NCBI GenBank assembly: GCA_016946835.1 | Contig: JACVTC010000003.1 | Span: 1,332,501-1,350,000, forward strand | Direction of reading: 5' to 3' | DNA: 17,500 bases | From: Neocallimastix lanati (nom. inval.) | Lineage: Eukaryota; Neocallimastigomycota; Neocallimastigomycetes; Neocallimastigales; Neocallimastigaceae | Part shown: positions 13,540 through 17,500 of the stretch, piece by piece | Numbering within the stretch: position 1 is the stretch's first letter | Layout of the letters: every line of letters starts with the position of its first letter | Translations under genes and position numbers: made by a program | Notes under the pieces: generated by a model | Database searches by the model: none | What the model was told of the DNA's origin: nothing | Seen by the model: only the letters and a program-made list of their open reading frames with translations

Positions 13540-14722
13540 TAAAAAAAAAAATTTCTAGATACTTCTTTAAGTGCTGGTAATAATGAATGATAATAATGTT
13601 CTTGTGCATTTTTACATATTTCTTCACAATATTTTACACATTCATTAGCATAATTAGCTTTTTCTACAGCTTGATCATACTTAGTTTTCCACTTTGATTA
13701 ATACATGTTTTTAATTTTTTTTTAAATTTTATTATTTTTTAATAATTTATTTGAATAAATAAAATATTATATTCTATTAAGATTATTATATGAATTTTAC
13801 CTTTTCTTCATCTTTTTCTTTGAAATTATTTAATGAGCTAGCTTTTGCTCTTAAATTCATTAAATCATTTACAACATTTGAATTTTCTTGATATGTTTGT
13901 TTTGCTTTTTTTAGTTCTGTATAAGCCTCTTGAAGACTTTTTGTATGCTCATCACTATCATTTATTTGATTTTGAATATTTGTTTCCATATTACTTATAT
14001 TTTCTATAAAGGGATCAGTTACAGACATTTTTAAAGTGATAGCAAATTTTTTCTTTTTATTTTAATTAGCAATTGAAGATTCAAATAAAAATAGATTTAT
14101 ATTTAAATATATTAACCATTTCAGTATATTAGTATAATTTATAATATAAATATTTTATTAAAAATTTTAATGGCCTTACATGACTTTGAGCAATTTGTTC
14201 TGAAATTTTCACAACACTATGAAATCCTCTCCATAATGAACTAATTTTTTAATATAATTATTATATATAAAGTTCATATATATATATTAAAATATAAAAC
14301 TAGAATTAAATATGCAATTGTTACAAATAATCTTATGTACTTATTTGCCAAAACTTTTTGAATTTCAGTAGTTTCTTCTTCCACCATATCCACATTTGTT
14401 TCTTGTTGAAAATTTTGACATAGTTTCACTATTATATTATATAATTTAATTTTTAATTTATATATCCATTTAATATACTTATTAATAATTTTTTTTTTAA
14501 AACTTATTATTATTTAATATTGCTAATTAAATATAGTTTATTATTAATGTTGTAATATAAAGTATATTATTATTTTTATTCAAAAATAATAATAATATTT
14601 TATATAATACCAAGAGCTTTAGAATATTCAATTTCAATTTGCTGCCGTTTTTGTAGATATTTCACAAAATCTTTACATTTAATTATACTTTCCAAAGCAT
14701 ACTTATACATTAATTCCACCAT
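8727..14722 (-). CDS. F-BAR / PH / C2 / RasGAP multidomain protein, 18 exons
   Basis: Predicted 1268 residues. Exons (5' to 3'): 14722-14611, 14428-14341, 14240-14180, 14052-13801, 13691-13563, 13419-13246, 13104-13017, 12892-12810, 12676-11919, 11811-11735, 11641-11505, 11400-11356, 11185-11029, 10929-10671, 10512-10429, 10256-10214, 10116-9925, 9794-8727; all GT-AG and in phase. Residues 1-272: F-BAR helices (FVKYLQKRQQIEIEYSKAL, SLWRGFHSVVKISEQIAQSH). About 293-415: PH (GRMFVQRG, WKSKYFVL, EYNEWVYQL). About 526-653: C2 (LTVSILEARDL, DPFWREEFKF). About 655-905: RasGAP with arginine finger R728 in IIFRGNSITTK, CPKKLKYVFSQI, and FLRFFCPAIL with R841. Tail 914-1268: Ser/Asn/Glu-rich, ending near LRRKLSNF, a possible basophilic kinase site. 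Expected role: membrane-curvature-bound inhibitor of Ras. Weak points: exon 7 donor is GTCCAA, and exon 7 begins with ATG, so two genes split at about 13105-13245 cannot be excluded. Confidence 0.8.
9841..9876. repeat. poly-A run in the last RasGAP-gene intron
   Basis: About 36 A on the plus strand, hence poly-T in the transcript, within intron 17 (9795-9924). Confidence 0.8.
10563..10629. repeat. AAAT tetranucleotide repeat in RasGAP-gene intron 14
   Basis: An almost continuous (AAAT)n/(TAAA)n tract with one C substitution and one unit-length slip, wholly inside the intron between exons 14 and 15 (10513-10670). Confidence 0.8.
13509..13536. repeat. AT dinucleotide tract in RasGAP-gene intron 5
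   Basis: About 14 AT units between the exons that end at 13563 and begin at 13419 (minus strand). Confidence 0.75.
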
Positions 14723-15582
14723 TTTTATTTTTATATATTAATATTTTTATTTTTATTATTTTTTTATTATTACGCTTTTTTAACTATGAATATGATATAT
14801 GATAGTATTAATTTTTTAAATATATTTATATATATAAATGTTAAGATAATATTTATGAAAAGTTTCCACTACTCATTAAATAATTTTTTATAATATTATT
14901 TATGTATATTTAATCATTTTTTTATTAACTTTTTTATTCTTTGAAAGTTTATAAGTTAAATAGCTTTTATATAAATAATAATAAAAGCTATTTTATATGA
15001 TATTCTTTTTAGTTAAAGCATCAAAATAATTATTAATATTATTATTTTATATATTATTTATTTACTATATCAATTTTATTATTATAATGATTATTATGAA
15101 AATAAATTTCTTTAAAAAGGTTTGTATTCCTATTGTAAAATAAAATTAAAATTGTATAATAAAATAAATCTTTTATAATATTTAATTATATAACTATATT
15201 TTTGATTCATAAATCTTATTTATGAAATAATATGAGATGAGATTTAGATTTATTAATAATTAAAGTTTTTAATTTTTACATATTAGAAATATTTGAATAT
15301 CAATTTAAATTTTACATTTATTTCGAGATATTATTGATAAATACATTGTGGCTTATATATTAATAATATTATAATATGTTTCAATTTATTTGTGGCTTAT
15401 TATTTATTTAACTCACATATTCAAACAATGAACATTAAATATATTTTATTTTGATAAAAAACTATAAAATATAATAAATACTAAAAATATTATATTTTAA
15501 AGTTTAAAATTTAATAATAAATATTTTTTTTTTTATTAAATAATATTAATAATCAATATTGCGGATCTAAAAAATCAAACTC
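14723..15582. other. intergenic, upstream of the F-BAR/RasGAP gene
   Basis: No coding signal on either strand. The sequence directly 5' of the ATG at 14722 is A-rich on the coding strand and has no upstream splice-compatible exon that I can recognise. Small inverted repeats occur at 14958-14993 and 15206-15226. The words ttgtggcttat at about 15345 and 15389 hint at an old tandem duplication. Confidence 0.5.
14958..14993. repeat. perfect 13-bp inverted repeat
   Basis: aaatagcttttat (14958-14970) and ataaaagctattt (14981-14993) are exact reverse complements with a 10-bp spacer, about 236 bp upstream of the RasGAP-gene start codon. It could be a hairpin, a protein-binding site or a MITE remnant. 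Confidence 0.6.
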
Positions 15583-15708
15583 TGATTTTTTATTCGAAAA
15601 AGCTACATATAAGTTTACTTTGATTAAATACATAAGTTTTTATTATGATTTTTTATTCGAAAAAGCTACATATAAGTTTACTTTGATTAAATATATAAGT
15701 TTTTATTA
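15583..15708. repeat. 63-bp tandem duplication (two copies)
   Basis: Copy 1 (15583-15645) and copy 2 (15646-15708) are directly adjacent and differ at a single position by my comparison (cataag against tataag). Each contains tattcgaaaaagctac and ataagtttactttg. Neither copy encodes anything obvious. Confidence 0.9.
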
Positions 15709-16131
15709 ACATTACTACTAGTGGAATAAAAATTAATAAGTAATTATTTCTATTTGCTTTTTATGACAAATGATTAAATAAATAATTTAAACTTTCATTA
15801 TTTTCAATAATTACAAATTAATAAAATTACAGTTTAATAATTTTTTTTTCTTTTTTTGATTAAAGATTATAAAATTTATTTCAAATATATATATTTATAC
15901 CTTAGGCATGATTAAATCAACACAATACCTATTTATAATCATAAATATTATGAATGATGTCAATCAAATATCTTTACATTAAAATATTTAAGAAATCTAC
16001 TATATGGAAAATTTTTATTTAGTAATTTTATTGAAAATAAATAATCATTATTTATATATAATTAATATGTTATAAAAATTATAAATAACAAAAATTATAG
16101 AATAATGGAAATGGGAAGTATTATAGTTAAT
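15709..16131. other. intergenic, no gene seen
   Basis: A/T-rich unique sequence without a convincing open frame on either strand. Confidence 0.5.
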
Positions 16132-16246
16132 TTTTTTTTTTTTTTTTTTTTACTTCGGGCGTATACCGCCCTTATTTTCACCCTCTCCCCTTAAGGGTAT
16201 GGAAATATAAGGTAGTCATAACACTTTATGAAATTTCCATACTTTT
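16132..16246 (-). other. GC-rich island ending in poly(A): candidate SINE-like or other retroposed 3' end
   Basis: On the minus strand a body of about 95 bp ends in gggcggtatacgcccgaagt followed by a run of about 20 A (poly-T 16132-16151 on the plus strand). The stretch 16152-16200 is about half G+C, unlike anything around it. It contains a 5-bp GGGCG/CGCCC stem just before the A tail and a CCTTAAGG palindrome. A perfect 10-bp inverted repeat (gtatggaaat at 16197-16206, atttccatac at 16233-16242) can extend with G-U pairs. No tRNA A/B boxes or tRNA fold were found, and no clear target duplication flanks it. A structured non-coding RNA gene or another repeat family is an alternative. Confidence 0.45.
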
Positions 16247-16571
16247 CGATTTCTTAATAATTTTTAATGAGTTGAAGAAAATGCAGCATTACTATAATAT
16301 AAATTTGTTTAATTTAAATATAATATAAAAATTATTTTTATTTTTTTATTTGCTTTTTATATAAAGTTTTTAATAATATTTTTATAAATTTGAGTTAAAT
16401 ACAAAATAGTATAATATTCAATTATTTTTAATATTTTATTAATTTTATTATTGATATTATAATTATTTTTTTTTTTTATTAATACTTATTTACTATTTCC
16501 CCCTTATATATATAATTAAATGTTTTAATTATTTTAATTTTTTAATGACATTTTTATATTTGATTATATTA

Positions 16572-16611
<40 letters not shown>

Positions 16612-16739
16612 TTTTTGTTAACTTATATATATAATATTATCTATTAATTTTTTTTTTTTAATATTAATTTTTACTCTAAAAATTTATAGGTTACTTAAAA
16701 CTAAAATTAATACTATTATTAATCTGAAATAAATTGATT
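16247..16739. other. intergenic, 3' side of the UPRT-like gene
   Basis: No gene is visible. There is an AT dinucleotide tract (about 16570-16592) followed by about 22 T, and further T runs near 16466 and 16650. It presumably includes the 3' untranslated region of the UPRT-like gene. Confidence 0.5.
16570..16616. repeat. AT dinucleotide tract followed by poly-T
   Basis: About 11 TA units run directly into a T homopolymer; simple sequence downstream of the UPRT-like gene. Confidence 0.8.
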
Positions 16740-17158
16740 TTAATTATCAATTGCACTAAAAGGATTTGTGCAATTTTCAATGTTTTGGTTTATGTTCAAT
16801 GTTAAGATTTTAACTTTTGGGAATGTTTTCGAAACCATATAGAGACCTAAATAATAATTAAATATAAAGAATTATATTATCATTATTATTTATTATTATT
16901 TTTAAATATAAATGTTCTTAATTTTATATTAATTTACCTTTTGGTGATGATAATAAAGATAAAAAAATAATATTTTCCTATAAATTAATTGAAATAATTT
17001 ATTTATTTTTGATTTAAGTAAAATATATAATAACAATAATAGCAATAATAACAATAATTGTTATAATAAAAATAATTATAGTAATAAATATATTTATATA
17101 ATTACTTCTTTAACATTATGGTCTAATAAAACTTTTATAGCCATAATTGCTACTGATC
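16740..17158 (-). CDS. uracil phosphoribosyltransferase / uridine kinase-like protein, 3' part (last three exons)
   Basis: Three phase-compatible minus-strand exons: 17158-17106, 16977-16938, 16846-16740, with stop TAA at 16742-16740. They encode SVAIMAIKVLLDHNVKE, then ENIIFLSLLSSPKG, then LYMVSKTFPKVKILTLNI. This is the C-terminal half of the UPRT fold: the helix after the PRPP-binding loop (family TGGS...AI..LLDHGV), the EENIIFLNLI..P.G strand and loop, and the FP.VKI.T strand. UPRT makes UMP from uracil and PRPP; the same domain is fused behind uridine kinase in UCKL1-type proteins, and the fragment cannot tell these apart. Striking oddity: the protein stops 18 residues after LTLN, and the usual G-x-G-x-FGDRYFGT uracil-binding segment is absent. 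The upstream exon must end in phase 1; I found no convincing donor inside the window, so the preceding intron likely runs past the right edge. Could be a diverged paralogue or a decaying copy. Confidence 0.75.
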
Positions 17159-17228
17159 CTGTATGTATTTGAATTATAATTATCAATTATTAGTATGTTT
17201 ATATAAAGTTATAAAAAAAAAAAAAAAT

Positions 17229-17433
<205 letters not shown>

Positions 17434-17460
17434 GAAGCAGTATGATTATAACTAAGATCA

Positions 17461-17500
17461 TGATTATGATTATGATTATGATTATGATTATGATTGTGAT
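17461..17500. repeat. TGATTA hexanucleotide repeat running to the window edge
   Basis: About 6.7 copies of TGATTA, with one A-to-G change in the sixth copy. On the minus strand one frame reads alternating His-Asn, which could be a low-complexity coding tract, but no splice site supports that here. Confidence 0.85.

Noticed and set aside
16132-16246. tRNA or 5S-like RNA gene
   Set aside because: No cloverleaf, no RNA polymerase III A or B box consensus and no CCA-proximal stem could be found on either strand.
17434-17500. His-Asn repeat exon (minus strand) joined to poly-Asn as part of the UPRT-like protein
   Set aside because: The frame is open, but the only GT donor nearby (in CTTAGTTATA) is weak and would place Arg before SVAIM, where the family has Gly. 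I treat it as intron or undetermined.

Overview
This is eukaryotic nuclear DNA of extreme A+T content (well over 80% by eye), full of homopolymer runs and AAT/TTA microsatellites, with many short spliceosomal introns (GT...AG, donors mostly GTAATA/GTAAAT/GTAAGA). Exons rich in Asn, Lys and Ser, together with this base composition and the gene set, best fit an anaerobic gut fungus (Neocallimastigomycota). A dictyostelid-like protist is a less likely alternative, because introns are so numerous. The assignment is an inference. All exon boundaries below were worked out by hand from splice dinucleotides, codon phase and protein-family conservation.

Layout: (1) 410-2808, minus strand: a complete 8-exon gene for the kinetochore protein NUF2. 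(2) 2809-5070: divergent intergenic region holding a decayed MULE-like DNA transposon (about 3104-4567) with 68-bp terminal inverted repeats and a broken transposase; a second, partial copy of the terminus abuts its right end. (3) 5071-7883, plus strand: a complete 8-exon gene for a kaptin (KPTN) homologue, in animals a subunit of the KICSTOR complex that tethers GATOR1 to lysosomes in amino-acid/mTORC1 signalling. (4) 7884-8726: convergent 3' intergenic spacer. (5) 8727-14722, minus strand: 18 phase-compatible exons giving a predicted 1268-residue protein with order F-BAR, PH, C2, RasGAP and a long low-complexity tail. (6) 14723-16739: gene-free spacer with a 63-bp perfect-but-one tandem duplication, a 13-bp inverted repeat and an anomalous GC-rich, poly(A)-tailed island that looks like the 3' end of a retroposed element. 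(7) 16740 to the right edge, minus strand: the last three exons of a uracil phosphoribosyltransferase / uridine-kinase-like gene whose C terminus lacks the usual uracil-binding motif, followed upstream by a roughly 200-bp TTA microsatellite and a hexamer repeat.

The genes are not an operon and do not form one pathway, although two of them (kaptin and the F-BAR/RasGAP protein) belong to small-GTPase and nutrient signalling at membranes. The most noteworthy items are the F-BAR to RasGAP architecture, the kaptin homologue, the transposon relic with its duplicated terminus, and the GC-rich poly(A)-tailed island.
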